Shown: one piece after another, positions 1 through 8,386 of the stretch
How positions within the stretch are numbered: position 1 is the first letter of the stretch
How the letters are laid out: every line of letters starts with the position of its first letter
NCBI RefSeq assembly: GCF_963455295.1
Contig: NZ_OY734020.1
Location: 3,596,001 to 3,660,000 of the forward strand
Direction of reading: 5' to 3'
DNA: 64,000 bases
DNA from: Candidatus Thiodiazotropha sp. CDECU1
Lineage (GTDB): Bacteria > Pseudomonadota > Gammaproteobacteria > Chromatiales > Chromatiaceae
Program-made: the position numbers and the translations under genes
The notes under the pieces: generated by a model
Databases searched by the model: none
What the model was told of the DNA's origin: nothing
Seen by the model: the letters and a program-made list of their open reading frames with translations, nothing else

Positions 1-138
1 CCCTTTAGATATATCTTCAGGTGAATAATACGTCTCTATCCTTTGAATTACGGAAGGCAACCATCCATCAAAAACCTTCGCTAGTTGTTTGCTCTTCTCT
101 CCTGACCAGCTAAGAAAAACTCCAATCGATTCAGGCAT
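1..138 (-). CDS. TIR-like domain protein, N-terminal 46 residues (cut by window edge)
   Basis: An ATG at 138 opens a frame that stays open to the window edge. The translation begins MPESIGVFLSWSGEKSKQ and continues with WLPSVIQ and SPEDISKG. This pattern (hydrophobic strand, SWSGEKS, an amphipathic helix ending in a WLP turn, then SxEDIxKG) is typical of the N-terminus of one bacterial TIR-domain subfamily. An AAGGGA ribosome binding site lies about 8 nt upstream. The start is 22 bp beyond the attC-like site at 160-232, which is where the gene of the next integron cassette should begin. The C-terminal domain lies outside the window, so any effector function is unknown. Confidence 0.6.
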   Translation of the reverse strand, partial: MPESIGVFLSWSGEKSKQLAKVFDGWLPSVIQRIETYYSPEDISKG

Positions 139-159
139 AATTAATCCCTTGTTTTTGGT

Positions 160-232
160 ACATAACGGCAGCGATCACCGGACATGAAACCGCACAGCGG
201 TTGAATGGTCCGCGTGTATGGCATTGTTAGAT
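160..232 (-). other. Integron attC-like recombination site
   Basis: Read on the minus strand, the segment starts ATCTAAC (fits RYYYAAC) and ends GTTATGT (close to GTTRRRY). In between is an imperfect dyad with the nested arms GGAC/GTCC and ACCGC/GCGGT around a 3-nt loop, as in a folded attC bottom strand. The stop codon of the TIR gene (TAA, 229-227) lies inside the first core box and the next ORF starts 22 bp beyond the second. Both placements are characteristic of gene cassettes. The second core box deviates from consensus at one position, and no integrase gene is in view. Confidence 0.72.
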
Positions 233-1510
233 TCTCGAAATTGCAACTTGGTAAGACCTTAACAAGATATCGAGAAACTGTTTATATTGACCTGAAAGTA
301 TTTCGAGTTCCTCATTGACACCTCTTTCATTCTGGTTTTCTATGGCAACAAATAGACTTTGTCTTGATTTGTAATATTGTTGGAACAATCCCAGAACTGA
401 TTCTTTGTCTGATGACTCAGAACAAATGCTCATAAGGTTATTTGTATCAAGGAATCCGCGCCGAGACGTCACTTTCTCATAACTAATTATTTTCTTACGA
501 AGGTCAGTTAGTAGTTCAACAGAATTGTCCTCGTTACCTTCATTGAAAACTCTGAGAAATGGCTCAATGACACGATAGCGAAACTCAAACGCATTGTTGA
601 CGAGTGACTGAATCAGGACAATATTGGAGGGTGTACTTGGTGGAAGCCTATCCTCTTTCTGCTCTAGGAAAAGAATCCGAAAGCGCTTCGAACTTCCCGT
701 TAAAGCCATGCTTGTATATAGTACAGGTCGGTAGACACGGTCATTGGTAGTAGCTCTAAATTGCAACTCAAGTACGCCGGGCGAACGAGCATTTCGTGCT
801 CTATAGATTGCTCGACCTAACTCTTCGAGCCATTCCGTCTGACCCAAGGATTTGAGATATTTGTATAAATCAATCCACAGAATTGATTCTTCAGAAAATT
901 CGAACAGTAACCTTGTACTTGGACCTGAGACTATCGTTTCTGGTGGGAGAAAATCGCCTTCGTTTTCTGCGATATCTTCCATCTCTATATCAAGGTACGG
1001 TACGAAGAGATCAATCGTACCGGGTTGATCGGAGGATACTTTCCGGAGCCCCGTTCTCCGACTTTCGTCCACTCCAGCCAACCCCGCAAGATCTTCTTTT
1101 GCTTCGCGCTCGCCTGATTCATCTAGCAATACTCTTACAGACTCTCGAACTTTGATGATTTCAGCGTGCCTTAAGTTCTTTAGATCCCACTCCATTAAGT
1201 CCGCAGTGTTAAGTTGCCGAAATTGGAACGGGATGCGGCACTTCTGGATTTGAACAGGCACGAGGATGCCTCTTTCCAGTCCTTCTGATGATTCGGTTTC
1301 CACCCAATGTGATTCACAAGATGTCAATGACCAGATAACGACGACGCAACGCGCATCGGCCAACTCCTGGTCGATTCTTCGAAAAACCCTCTGACCGATG
1401 GCAAGCTTCCTATCCCACCAAACAGACCATCCGTCGTCTTCGAGAATGCTGGAGAGTCTCTCGGCCACCTCCACATCCTGAGAACCGTAACTTATGAATA
1501 TGTCCGCCAT
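227..1510 (-). CDS. TIR-domain protein in an integron cassette
   Basis: This 427-aa protein starts with a clear TIR domain (about residues 1-130): FISYGSQD at residues 5-12, VWWDRKLAIGQ at 30-40, the strand VVVIWS, and SHWVETE near residue 70. Glu73 sits where the catalytic glutamate of TIR NADases is found. Family knowledge: bacterial TIR proteins often consume NAD+ or make cyclic ADP-ribose signals in phage defence. Residues 130-427 match nothing I recognise and look largely helical. The stop codon lies inside an attC-like site, a second TIR-like gene follows on the same strand, and an IS3-type element sits just upstream. Base composition is more AT-rich than the housekeeping genes. NADase activity and a defence role are inference. 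Confidence 0.8.
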   Translation of the reverse strand: MADIFISYGSQDVEVAERLSSILEDDGWSVWWDRKLAIGQRVFRRIDQELADARCVVVIWSLTSCESHWVETESSEGLERGILVPVQIQKCRIPFQFRQLNTADLMEWDLKNLRHAEIIKVRESVRVLLDESGEREAKEDLAGLAGVDESRRTGLRKVSSDQPGTIDLFVPYLDIEMEDIAENEGDFLPPETIVSGPSTRLLFEFSEESILWIDLYKYLKSLGQTEWLEELGRAIYRARNARSPGVLELQFRATTNDRVYRPVLYTSMALTGSSKRFRILFLEQKEDRLPPSTPSNIVLIQSLVNNAFEFRYRVIEPFLRVFNEGNEDNSVELLTDLRKKIISYEKVTSRRGFLDTNNLMSICSESSDKESVLGLFQQYYKSRQSLFVAIENQNERGVNEELEILSGQYKQFLDILLRSYQVAISRI

Positions 1511-1585
1511 TTTTGAAAAGACCTACGCTACCCATTAGGTGTGTTATTGAATAATTGATCCTACCCACAAAAAGTAGACATTAAA

Positions 1586-2455
1586 TTATGCACACTGAGC
1601 ATAGTAGTCTTCTTCAAATTGCCTTGGGCTTTTATAATCGATAGTTGAGTGCCGTCGGACACTGTTGTAGAACAGTTCGATATATTCAAATACGCATGCA
1701 TAAGCATCTTCCTTGGTTAGAAATCTCTCTGCATAGATCGACTCCACCTTCATTCTCGCAAAGAAAGATTCGACTGCAGCATTGTCCCAGCAGTTACCTT
1801 TTCGACTCATACTAGGCCGTATACCTTGTTCATACAACTTTCCTTGATACTCAGATGAGCGATACTGAACACCCCTGTCTGAGTGAAGAATGAGCCCAGG
1901 CTTTACGTTGCGGTGTGCTTTTGCCATCTCAAAGGCCTCTATGATCAATTCCGTTGTCATCGACGTGTCCAGTGCCCAGCCGATAATCTGTCGTGAGAAA
2001 AGGTCCATGACCACCGCTAGATAAACAAAGCCATGCTCCAGCTTGATATAGGTAATATCCGATACCCATTTCTCATCCGGGGTGCTGGCACTGAAGTTTC
2101 GCCCAAGCAGATTCTCGCTGACATGATTGATGGCATTACCCGATGGATAAAATTTGAAATGCTTGCCATTACGGGCCTTTAAGCCGGATTCTGCCATCAA
2201 TCTGGCAACATGGTTGAGGCTACAGGGAATACCTGCTTCATTCAGCTCCAGCCTGATGCGTGGCGCCCCATAGCGCTTTTTGAACTGCTCAAATACCAAA
2301 ATCACGGCCTGGCGCACCTGCTCACGACGTAATGCCTGCTCGCTCGGCTGGCGATTACGCCACTTGTAGTAGCCCGATCGACTCACACCCAGCCATGCAC
2401 ACATCTTGTGTATCGCATGCTGGCCCCGCAGAGATTCTACATAGGCGTACTTCAC
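1586..2455 (-). CDS. IS3-family transposase OrfB (DDE integrase domain)
   Basis: The 289-aa frame starts at a GTG (2455) that overlaps the OrfA stop. An N-terminal HTH_21-type region (CAWLGVSRSGYYKW) is followed by an rve integrase core: WVSDITYI gives the first Asp, LHSDRGVQYRS the second, and NCWDNAAVESFFARMKVE the Glu. The C-terminal YNSVRRHSTIDYKSP motif is standard for IS3 OrfB. It is normally made as an OrfAB fusion by -1 frameshifting. The domain looks intact, but the element has lost the start of OrfA. Confidence 0.93.
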   Translation of the reverse strand: MKYAYVESLRGQHAIHKMCAWLGVSRSGYYKWRNRQPSEQALRREQVRQAVILVFEQFKKRYGAPRIRLELNEAGIPCSLNHVARLMAESGLKARNGKHFKFYPSGNAINHVSENLLGRNFSASTPDEKWVSDITYIKLEHGFVYLAVVMDLFSRQIIGWALDTSMTTELIIEAFEMAKAHRNVKPGLILHSDRGVQYRSSEYQGKLYEQGIRPSMSRKGNCWDNAAVESFFARMKVESIYAERFLTKEDAYACVFEYIELFYNSVRRHSTIDYKSPRQFEEDYYAQCA

Positions 2456-2652
2456 CGATTTTGATTCGAGAAGTACGCCGCTGCTTTTTTTAGGAAATCG
2501 CGCTCCTCCTTGAGATCGGCGATCTCGCGCTTTAATTTGCGGATTTCCTCACTCTCCTGTTTCGAATAATCGACTCCGTTCATGTTATTAAACTGTTTCT
2601 CAGATAGACGTTTATATTGGCGTCTCCAATTATAGATCAGATAAGGGGACAC
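2452..2652 (-). pseudogene. IS3-family OrfA remnant lacking the N-terminal helix-turn-helix
   Basis: Sixty-six codons remain. They begin inside the usual 'GVSP.LIYNWRRQY' segment that closes the OrfA helix-turn-helix and continue through the leucine-zipper-like IRKLKREIADLKEERDFLKKA region. Intact OrfA proteins of this family are about 90-100 aa, so roughly the first 30-35 residues are absent. An in-frame TAA lies shortly upstream of the only possible start (GTG at 2652). The break coincides with a GGGGACAC repeat. Confidence 0.75.
2485..2491 (-). other. Programmed -1 frameshift site (A7)
   Basis: On the minus strand OrfA reads CTA AAA AAA GCA. The -1 frame from this A7 run is open (AAA AAA AGC AGC GGC ...) and joins OrfB without a stop. 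This is the classic IS3 arrangement for making the OrfAB transposase. Confidence 0.7.
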
Positions 2653-2780
2653 GCATAAGATAATAATTTAACTATCAATCGCCTTAAAATTCTAATCCTA
2701 ATTCATGGCAGCATTCCCTGCTGCGGTTAATCCATTGATATACAGCGGGTTGGCAATATTTATTCGGGTGTCCCCGTATT
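2642..2780. repeat. Short inverted-repeat element with GGGGACAC ends
   Basis: GGGGACAC at 2645-2652 faces GTGTCCCC at 2768-2775. Both are embedded in similar AT-rich flanks (ATAAGGGGACACGCATAA and, reversed, ATACGGGGACACCCGAATA). The interior holds no gene. It may be a small non-autonomous or REP-like element, and its left end marks where the IS3 OrfA is broken. Confidence 0.4.
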
Positions 2781-2888
2781 TGTCTATTAAAAACTTATAA
2801 TCAGGTAATTCACTGTTTACAAATTTTACCTAAAATTGCCAATATTAAAATCGCCCTGTCTGGGTTCAGTTTGCGATAAGATTTTTTA

Positions 2889-4157
2889 TTAACGTTTATC
2901 CACCGCAATCTGATTTCGACCTTTATTTTTGGCTTTATAAAGGCACTGGTCAGCCCTCTTCATTAGTCCTTCCTGAGTGTCACCTTCAATTCCATACGAT
3001 ATACCGAAACTAGCAGTGACCTTGCCTGCCTCTCCAAAATCGTGTCGCTCAATCGTTGCTCTTAAGCGCTCTGCATTCTTTATTGCCTGTTCGAGACCGA
3101 CATCCGGCATTACGATGATGAATTCTTCACCGCCCCAGCGCCCAATAAAATCCTGCACGCGAGTATATTGTTTAAGAATCATAGAGAACTCGCGCAATAC
3201 ATGGTCACCATACAGGTGACCATATCGGTCATTTATGGACTTAAAATGATCAATGTCTGCGATAATCACGACTAGTTGGCAACTAACCTCGCGGGAATGC
3301 ATTAATTGTCTTCGCAGGTATTCATCGCTGTGGGTCCTGTTACTCAGCTGCGTCAATTTGTCGGTTATCGAAAGTTTCTGGATCTTGGAATAATCGTTCT
3401 CCAGAGTCTCTGACAGCTTATTAAACCAGTGAATTAAATACCCCAATTCATCCTTATTCGGATGCTCAAGACGGCGACTGAAGTCCGGGCGCCCTTCGGC
3501 CAGCGCCTTCATTCTATCGATTACCTGCGCAAAACTTCGCTTCGTTGATAGGGATATAATCGTTGTGACAGAAACCATTATTATCAGCAGAAGTATGGCA
3601 ACTCCGGTGCCCCACACCAGTAACTGATTGAGTTTGTAATTTGAGTGTTCGATCGCTTGTATTAAGTGTTGTTTGATCTGCTCGTTTTGGCGTTTCAGAT
3701 GAATTGAAGTGAGATTGCTATATCGTTCCACTGATTGGATTAATGTTTCGTGCGATGAGAGTTCACGGTCATCTTTCAGTAAGGCGAGAGAAAGCGTTAG
3801 AGCGTTGGAGTAATACAGGTTGAAGTCGATTCTCAATTGACTGGTGAAGGCCGGGTCTAAAACCTCAAACGCATTGGCAAGTTGGTCGATATTTAAATTT
3901 ATCTGGTCTTTATATTCATGTGTGTATGAGACCCATTCCTGTTCACCTGCCAAGACGGCATCTTTAAATTGCACAACAATCAGTTTAAACAAACGCGAGT
4001 TTTCGTTTGAAAGCTCAAGCAAGGACAGGTACTTTTCGCTAATACCTTCAATTTGTCTATTATTGTCAGTATACTCAAATAAGCCATAAATGATCAGTCC
4101 GGTATAGAGCGAAAGACCGAGAAATGGCGTAACCAACATTTTCTGAAATATCGTCAT
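2889..4157 (-). CDS. Membrane-bound sensor diguanylate cyclase (HAMP-GGEEF)
   Basis: 422 aa. Transmembrane segments at about residues 7-27 and 180-204 enclose a helical periplasmic sensor region. A HAMP linker (about 205-258) leads to a GGDEF domain with the active-site motif GGEEF at 342-346. An RVQD at 333-336, five residues upstream, matches the RxxD product-inhibition site. The protein should make c-di-GMP at the inner membrane and be feedback-inhibited. It is transcribed divergently from the porin and periplasmic protein at 4218-5797, with about 60 bp between them. This suggests a shared regulatory region and perhaps a shared signal. The ligand is unknown. Confidence 0.93.
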   Translation of the reverse strand: MTIFQKMLVTPFLGLSLYTGLIIYGLFEYTDNNRQIEGISEKYLSLLELSNENSRLFKLIVVQFKDAVLAGEQEWVSYTHEYKDQINLNIDQLANAFEVLDPAFTSQLRIDFNLYYSNALTLSLALLKDDRELSSHETLIQSVERYSNLTSIHLKRQNEQIKQHLIQAIEHSNYKLNQLLVWGTGVAILLLIIMVSVTTIISLSTKRSFAQVIDRMKALAEGRPDFSRRLEHPNKDELGYLIHWFNKLSETLENDYSKIQKLSITDKLTQLSNRTHSDEYLRRQLMHSREVSCQLVVIIADIDHFKSINDRYGHLYGDHVLREFSMILKQYTRVQDFIGRWGGEEFIIVMPDVGLEQAIKNAERLRATIERHDFGEAGKVTASFGISYGIEGDTQEGLMKRADQCLYKAKNKGRNQIAVDKR

Positions 4158-4217
4158 TGAATTGTTATTTTTCCTGATCGATTGCTAACATGCCGCTTCG
4201 ATAACCAGTATTTATTC

Positions 4218-5378
4218 ATGAATAACAAGCATTTAAATAAAGCGGGGTATATTAGCGCCTTGAGGATAGGCCTTTGTTTTCTATTATCAGGATTGGTTTG
4301 CTCTAACCTTAGTGCAAATGAAAATCGCTGGCAAGACGCACTGACTATCGATGGTTTCTATACGCTGGACCTGACCTATACCGACGAAGCAATCCCGGTA
4401 ATCTCGAATGGCAATATTCCACGTGTGCTTGATGCGAAGGAGTCAACTTTAAAGAGCTCAGTTTTCGGACTGCAGGTCGAATTGGAGATATCGTCTGATC
4501 TGAGCGCCTTTGTGCAGGGCTCCACGTTTTATGACCAACATAACGAATTCGACAAGTCGCTGGACTGGGCCTATCTAAGTTACGATCTCGGCAATAACTA
4601 CGATATCCGTCTAGGTATGTTTTTAGTTCCATTTCTGCAGGGAACAGAGCTTAAAAGTGTTAGCTATTCACGCCTCTGGGCACGTCCCCTAGTACCTGGC
4701 TCCGGCGCAGGTGGTTTCATCGATAACCGGGGTATAGAGCTCATCAAGCGCGTCCCGTTGAAAGATTCATTCCTGAGTCTCCAATTCAGTCTGGGTGAAC
4801 CGGAGCATCAAAGTTCGAACGTAGACGGCGAACTTCTAAGCCTGGTTGCGATTAAATATGAAGGGAGGGATTTCTGGGTGAGAGGTGCGCTTGCGCATGC
4901 AGGCTATGAAGTCTCTACACCACTTGGCCAAATGATTGACGATAATGCCAGCTCTAACATGATCAGCATAGAAACCGAAATACGGTTTCGGGATGTTGTT
5001 GTCAATGCAGGGTTAAGCGATTCTGACGCAGAAATCAGCCCAGATGATATGTTGTCTTATTTGTCGATCGCTTATCCGATGGGCTCTTTTACACCTTATA
5101 TTTTGGCAGTACGTGCAAGCCAGCATTTTGAGGCCTTTACAGCCCCCGCACCACCGAGTTCCGCACCTCCTCCCCCTGGTGGTGCGCCACCTTCTCAACG
5201 GATTGGAGACAATGACCGTGAGACTTTAGGCATTGGGTTTCGCTATGATTTGGGTGGAAACTATTCACTTAAGGCCCAGGCAGAACGCATCGAAATTATC
5301 GATGAATCAGACCCGCTTCGCGGTCGCGTAGAAAGTGAAGCTAACGTATTTACCGTTTTGCTGGAAGGGGTCTTCTGA
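4218..5378 (+). CDS. Outer-membrane beta-barrel (porin-like) protein
   Basis: The ATG at 4218 is preferred over an earlier in-frame start at 4182 because it directly precedes a normal signal peptide (MNNKHLNKAGYISALRIG..., cleavage near SANENRW). The 386-aa protein has alternating hydrophobic and polar strands, phrases such as DGFYTLDLTYTDEA, and a C-terminus ending in VLLEGVF, a typical terminal barrel strand. Near residue 325 is a loop rich in Pro, Ala and Ser, probably surface exposed. The stop overlaps the start of the next gene (TGATG), so the two are translationally coupled. Its substrate is unknown. Confidence 0.75.
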   Translation: MNNKHLNKAGYISALRIGLCFLLSGLVCSNLSANENRWQDALTIDGFYTLDLTYTDEAIPVISNGNIPRVLDAKESTLKSSVFGLQVELEISSDLSAFVQGSTFYDQHNEFDKSLDWAYLSYDLGNNYDIRLGMFLVPFLQGTELKSVSYSRLWARPLVPGSGAGGFIDNRGIELIKRVPLKDSFLSLQFSLGEPEHQSSNVDGELLSLVAIKYEGRDFWVRGALAHAGYEVSTPLGQMIDDNASSNMISIETEIRFRDVVVNAGLSDSDAEISPDDMLSYLSIAYPMGSFTPYILAVRASQHFEAFTAPAPPSSAPPPPGGAPPSQRIGDNDRETLGIGFRYDLGGNYSLKAQAERIEIIDESDPLRGRVESEANVFTVLLEGVF

Positions 5379-5797
5379 TGAAACGGTTAATGCTTCTGAT
5401 CCTGTTATGCCATGTATCACTACTTCAGGCCGATATTGCGATCGTGGTGCCAGCCAATTCCCCAATCAACGCACTCAGCAAAAAGGAAGTTTCGAATTTG
5501 TTTCTCTCCAGGACAAATAGATTGGCCAATGGCAAGAAAGCAAATCTAATCCAAATCCGCGATCATCGATTGCGAGATACGTTCTACCGCCTCATCTCCA
5601 GTAAAACACCGACACAGCTTAAATCTTACTGGACCATGCTGATCTTTTCAGGCAAGGGCAAACCACCAAAATCCTTCTCTAGAAAACAGGATATGTTTGA
5701 TTATATGAAGCGGCACGCAACTGCAATTTCGTATTTGGAGAGCAGCGAAGTCACACCGGAGCTGAAAGTAGTTCACCGATTCCCATTATCAGACTAA
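5378..5797 (+). CDS. Small periplasmic phosphate-binding-like (PBP-like) protein
   Basis: 139 aa with a signal peptide (MKRLMLLILLCHVSLLQA). The mature part begins DIAIVVPANSPINALSKKEVSNLFLSR, the pattern of short PstS-like proteins: a strand, then 'n.l.kkev..iFlgk...w.nG'. Later come DTFYRLI, YWTMLIFSGKGKPP and AISYLESS. Such half-size proteins commonly sit beside porins and GGDEF genes in proteobacteria and may act as ligand sensors rather than as ABC transporter components. No transporter genes are nearby. It overlaps the porin by 1 bp. The ligand is not predictable. Confidence 0.7.
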   Translation: MKRLMLLILLCHVSLLQADIAIVVPANSPINALSKKEVSNLFLSRTNRLANGKKANLIQIRDHRLRDTFYRLISSKTPTQLKSYWTMLIFSGKGKPPKSFSRKQDMFDYMKRHATAISYLESSEVTPELKVVHRFPLSD

Positions 5798-5980
5798 ATT
5801 CATGATTGATGTGGCACGCCCTTGTAACCCGATCATGGCATGAACTTTCGTTGAGGTGGCATCGGATAACTTCCACGCAATAGTTTCGGCATCCTTTTCA
5901 CTGTTCCATAAAAACTGTTGATAAAGTCTTATGGGTATTCCCCAATCCATTCCCTGATCCTGCAGATATGCCAGTGTCAA
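5789..5980 (-). CDS. Short ORF of uncertain reality
   Basis: The frame opens just after a TAA and reads LADWPESDRKLTLAYLQDQ, then WNSEKDAETIAWKLSDA. This looks more protein-like than chance, but the only starts are TTG/CTG and no ribosome binding site is seen. It overlaps the end of the periplasmic protein gene by 9 bp in the opposite direction. It could be the C-terminal remnant of a decayed gene. No family is recognised. Confidence 0.25.
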   Translation of the reverse strand: MTLAYLQDQGMDWGIPIRLYQQFLWNSEKDAETIAWKLSDATSTKVHAMIGLQGRATSIMNLV

Positions 5981-6044
5981 CTTGCGATCGGATTCTGGCC
6001 AGTCGGCCAGTTACCCGGGCATCAAGCAAGTGAATCCGGCGTTT

Positions 6045-7646
6045 TTACTCTTTGAGGTTCTCAGTGGCTTGCTCAGGCCAAGCAATAATAAACCGGGCAC
6101 CCCCCAAGCCTGAGTTCTCGACCCACACCCTGCCGTCGTGCCAACGGGCGATCTGATTGACAATGGCGAGTCCAAGACCGACACCCCCCGACTCCCGATC
6201 GCGGGCGCTGTCAAGGCGGGCGAAGGGTTCGAAGATGCGCTCCCTCTCCTCTTCTGGCACCCCCGTCCCATCATCCTCCACGACAATGCTCGCTTCCCCA
6301 TTACCACAATCCCCGCGCAACACGATCTTTGAAGCGGCGTGCCGGTGAGCATTCCGCAACAGATTCTTCACCGCCCGCCCCATCAATCGGCTATCCAGGT
6401 TCACAACAGTATCAACGGTGTCGACTGAACATTCGCAGACGATGCGTTGCGTCGGCAGTGACTCCTCCAGATCGATCAACAACTCGTTTAACCAATCATT
6501 GAGATTGACCGGCTCCAGCACCAGCTCGGGGCGCTCCCGATCGAGCCTGGAGTAGCTTAGGGATTCGCTGACCAGTTCCTCCAACTCCTGGATATCCTTG
6601 CGCATGGCACTGATGTGGCGCTCACGGTCACCCTCGCGCAGGGGCTCCTCCAACATATCCACCCTGAAGCGCAACCGCGCGATGGGGGTTCGCAATTCAT
6701 GGGAGACGGCACCGGTGAGTTCCCGATGGGAGTGGATCAGGCGTTGCAGGCGATCGGCCATGGTGTTGAATGCATCCGCCAATGGTTTCAGGGCCGAACG
6801 GCGCCTGACCAGCAGGCGGGTGTCCAGGTCACCGGCCCCCAATTCCCGCACACCCCGATCGATGCGGGTGAGATCCCGCCACACCGGGCGTACCCAGACG
6901 TATACCGCAAGGGCGATCAACAGCGCCAGGAGAAAATAGAGGATAGGATTGAAGTAGCGTATCAGGGGCGGCAGGGGAAAGGGACCGGCGCGGAACACCT
7001 GGTCGGATTCTCCCAGACGTTTATAGTAGGTCTCCTTCATCTCCTCCAGACCCAGGATGACAGTCTTCCCCGCCTCGATGTCTACCAATCGATCCTGGGG
7101 CAGCGCCGGATCATCGATGCTGAACAACGACAAGGGCATATCGAATATCCTGTCCAGCTCCATCAGCACAGTGGGCCAATCCGCGGGTTCCCTGGCCAGG
7201 AACTTTGCCTCGATCAGGTAGACTATACCCGCCACCTGATCCCGCTCCTCCTGCTCCGGGTTGGGGCCCAGCACCATCATCAGATACTGGTCGGAGTCGA
7301 ATACACGTCTGAAGAACCGGGTCTGCTCCACCTCTTCGAGGAAGATCAGCTCTCCCGTCTGCACGATGCGCTTCTGCTTTTCGGAAGCCTCGATCCGATC
7401 CAGGGTGTAGAGTCCCAATCCATAATGAAAGTGGGGTTCCAGATCGCGGATAACCTCCTCCCAGCTGGATGGGGGTTTGCCCTGCAAGCGATTCTCCACA
7501 AGCTCATAGGCCCCGAGCATGGCCCGTTCATAGTAGCGTTTCACGGTGCCGTGCAGAACCAGGTCGGGAAACCAGTTCAGGCTGGCGAAAAAGAAGGCGA
7601 TGGTAATGAAGAGTACCCCATACAGGGTGATGTAGAGTCGGGCCAT
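6045..7646 (-). CDS. rstB: RstB-like sensor histidine kinase
   Basis: 533 aa. An N-terminal membrane segment (about 5-23), a long periplasmic region to about 232, and a second membrane segment (about 233-253) are followed by HAMP (VRELGAGDLDTRL). The HisKA motif AVSHELRTPIARLRF has the phospho-acceptor His316. The ATPase has VKNLLRNAHRH (N box), VEDDGTGVPEE (G1) and GGVGLGLAIV (G2). The SHELRTPIARLRF signature and layout resemble RstB. It lies 5 nt after the response regulator gene and is surely co-transcribed. The stimulus is unknown, and the symbol is by resemblance only. Confidence 0.9.
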   Translation of the reverse strand: MARLYITLYGVLFITIAFFFASLNWFPDLVLHGTVKRYYERAMLGAYELVENRLQGKPPSSWEEVIRDLEPHFHYGLGLYTLDRIEASEKQKRIVQTGELIFLEEVEQTRFFRRVFDSDQYLMMVLGPNPEQEERDQVAGIVYLIEAKFLAREPADWPTVLMELDRIFDMPLSLFSIDDPALPQDRLVDIEAGKTVILGLEEMKETYYKRLGESDQVFRAGPFPLPPLIRYFNPILYFLLALLIALAVYVWVRPVWRDLTRIDRGVRELGAGDLDTRLLVRRRSALKPLADAFNTMADRLQRLIHSHRELTGAVSHELRTPIARLRFRVDMLEEPLREGDRERHISAMRKDIQELEELVSESLSYSRLDRERPELVLEPVNLNDWLNELLIDLEESLPTQRIVCECSVDTVDTVVNLDSRLMGRAVKNLLRNAHRHAASKIVLRGDCGNGEASIVVEDDGTGVPEEERERIFEPFARLDSARDRESGGVGLGLAIVNQIARWHDGRVWVENSGLGGARFIIAWPEQATENLKE

Positions 7647-7651
7647 GGGGA

Positions 7652-8386
7652 TCAGTCCCAGGCATCCGGTACGAACAGATAACCCCGGCCACGTACGGTC
7701 TTGATGCGATAGGGGTGGTTGGCATCGTCGCCGAGTTTGCGCCGCAACCTGGAGATGCCGATATCCACCGAGCGGTCGAGGCCGTCGTAACCGAAACCGC
7801 GCAGGGTCTTCAAGGCACTGTCCCGATTCACCACCTTGCCTGCCTTTGTAGCCAACAGCCAGAGCAGATCGAACTCCCCGGTGGAGAGCTCTACCTCCTG
7901 TTCATCGATGCTCACTGCGCGCGCACTGGCATCGATAAGCAGGGTACCGAAATGCAGCTGGTCATCATCCTGAGGGTTGTGCTCGCTGTGTCGAAAGCGG
8001 CGCAACAGGGAGCGGAGCCTTGCCAGCAGGACCCTCGGTTCCACCGGCTTGGTCAGATAGTCATCGGCGCCCAGTTCGAGACCGACGATCTCATCCACAT
8101 CCTCGTCCCGGGCGGTGAACATCACGATCGGGCCCGGATACTCCGCACGCAGCTCCCTGCAGATATCCAACCCGTCCCGACCCGGCAGATTCAGATCCAG
8201 CACCAGGACATCAGGATGCTGCTCCCGCACCCGCGCCGGAGCGGTATCGCCACGGTGTTCCAGGCTCACCTCGAACTCATAGCGCTGCAGATACTCCTGC
8301 ACCAGTTCGGCAAGCTCCACATCGTCCTCGACCAGCAGGATCCTTGCGGGTCCCGATTCGGTATTGATCTGCATCGAATGCCTCAC
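7652..8386 (-). CDS. rstA: OmpR/RstA-like response regulator
   Basis: 244 aa. The receiver domain shows the acidic pair in LLVEDDVEL (about 18-25), the phosphorylation Asp64 in LVLDLNLPG, Thr91 in MFTARDED, and Lys113 in DDYLTKP. A winged-helix DNA-binding domain follows (LSTGEFDLLWLL ... SVDIGISRLRRKLGDD ... IKTVRGRGYLF). The FTARDEDVDEIVGLELGADDYLxKP stretch is characteristic of the RstA branch. It is the first gene of a two-gene operon with the kinase downstream. A slightly later ATG (MQINTE) is also possible. Confidence 0.92.
   Translation of the reverse strand: MRHSMQINTESGPARILLVEDDVELAELVQEYLQRYEFEVSLEHRGDTAPARVREQHPDVLVLDLNLPGRDGLDICRELRAEYPGPIVMFTARDEDVDEIVGLELGADDYLTKPVEPRVLLARLRSLLRRFRHSEHNPQDDDQLHFGTLLIDASARAVSIDEQEVELSTGEFDLLWLLATKAGKVVNRDSALKTLRGFGYDGLDRSVDIGISRLRRKLGDDANHPYRIKTVRGRGYLFVPDAWD

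Larger units (their letters stand above)
1556..2655 (-). mobile_element. IS3-family insertion sequence, 5'-truncated
   Basis: The element comprises overlapping OrfA and OrfB on the minus strand with a slippery A7 between them. The end beyond OrfB begins near 1556 (TGATCCTACCCAC...), a plausible inverted-repeat end. No matching repeat is found on the OrfA side, where the helix-turn-helix start of OrfA is missing and the sequence runs into a different short repeat (2642-2780). The copy therefore looks unable to move by itself. It lies 46 bp upstream of the TIR cassette gene in the same orientation, so transcription from it could enter that gene. Confidence 0.75.

Noticed and set aside
6615-7682. 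355-codon open frame antisense to the RstB-like kinase
   Set aside because: Same reason: the kinase motifs on the opposite strand are complete, and the antisense translation is low in structure.
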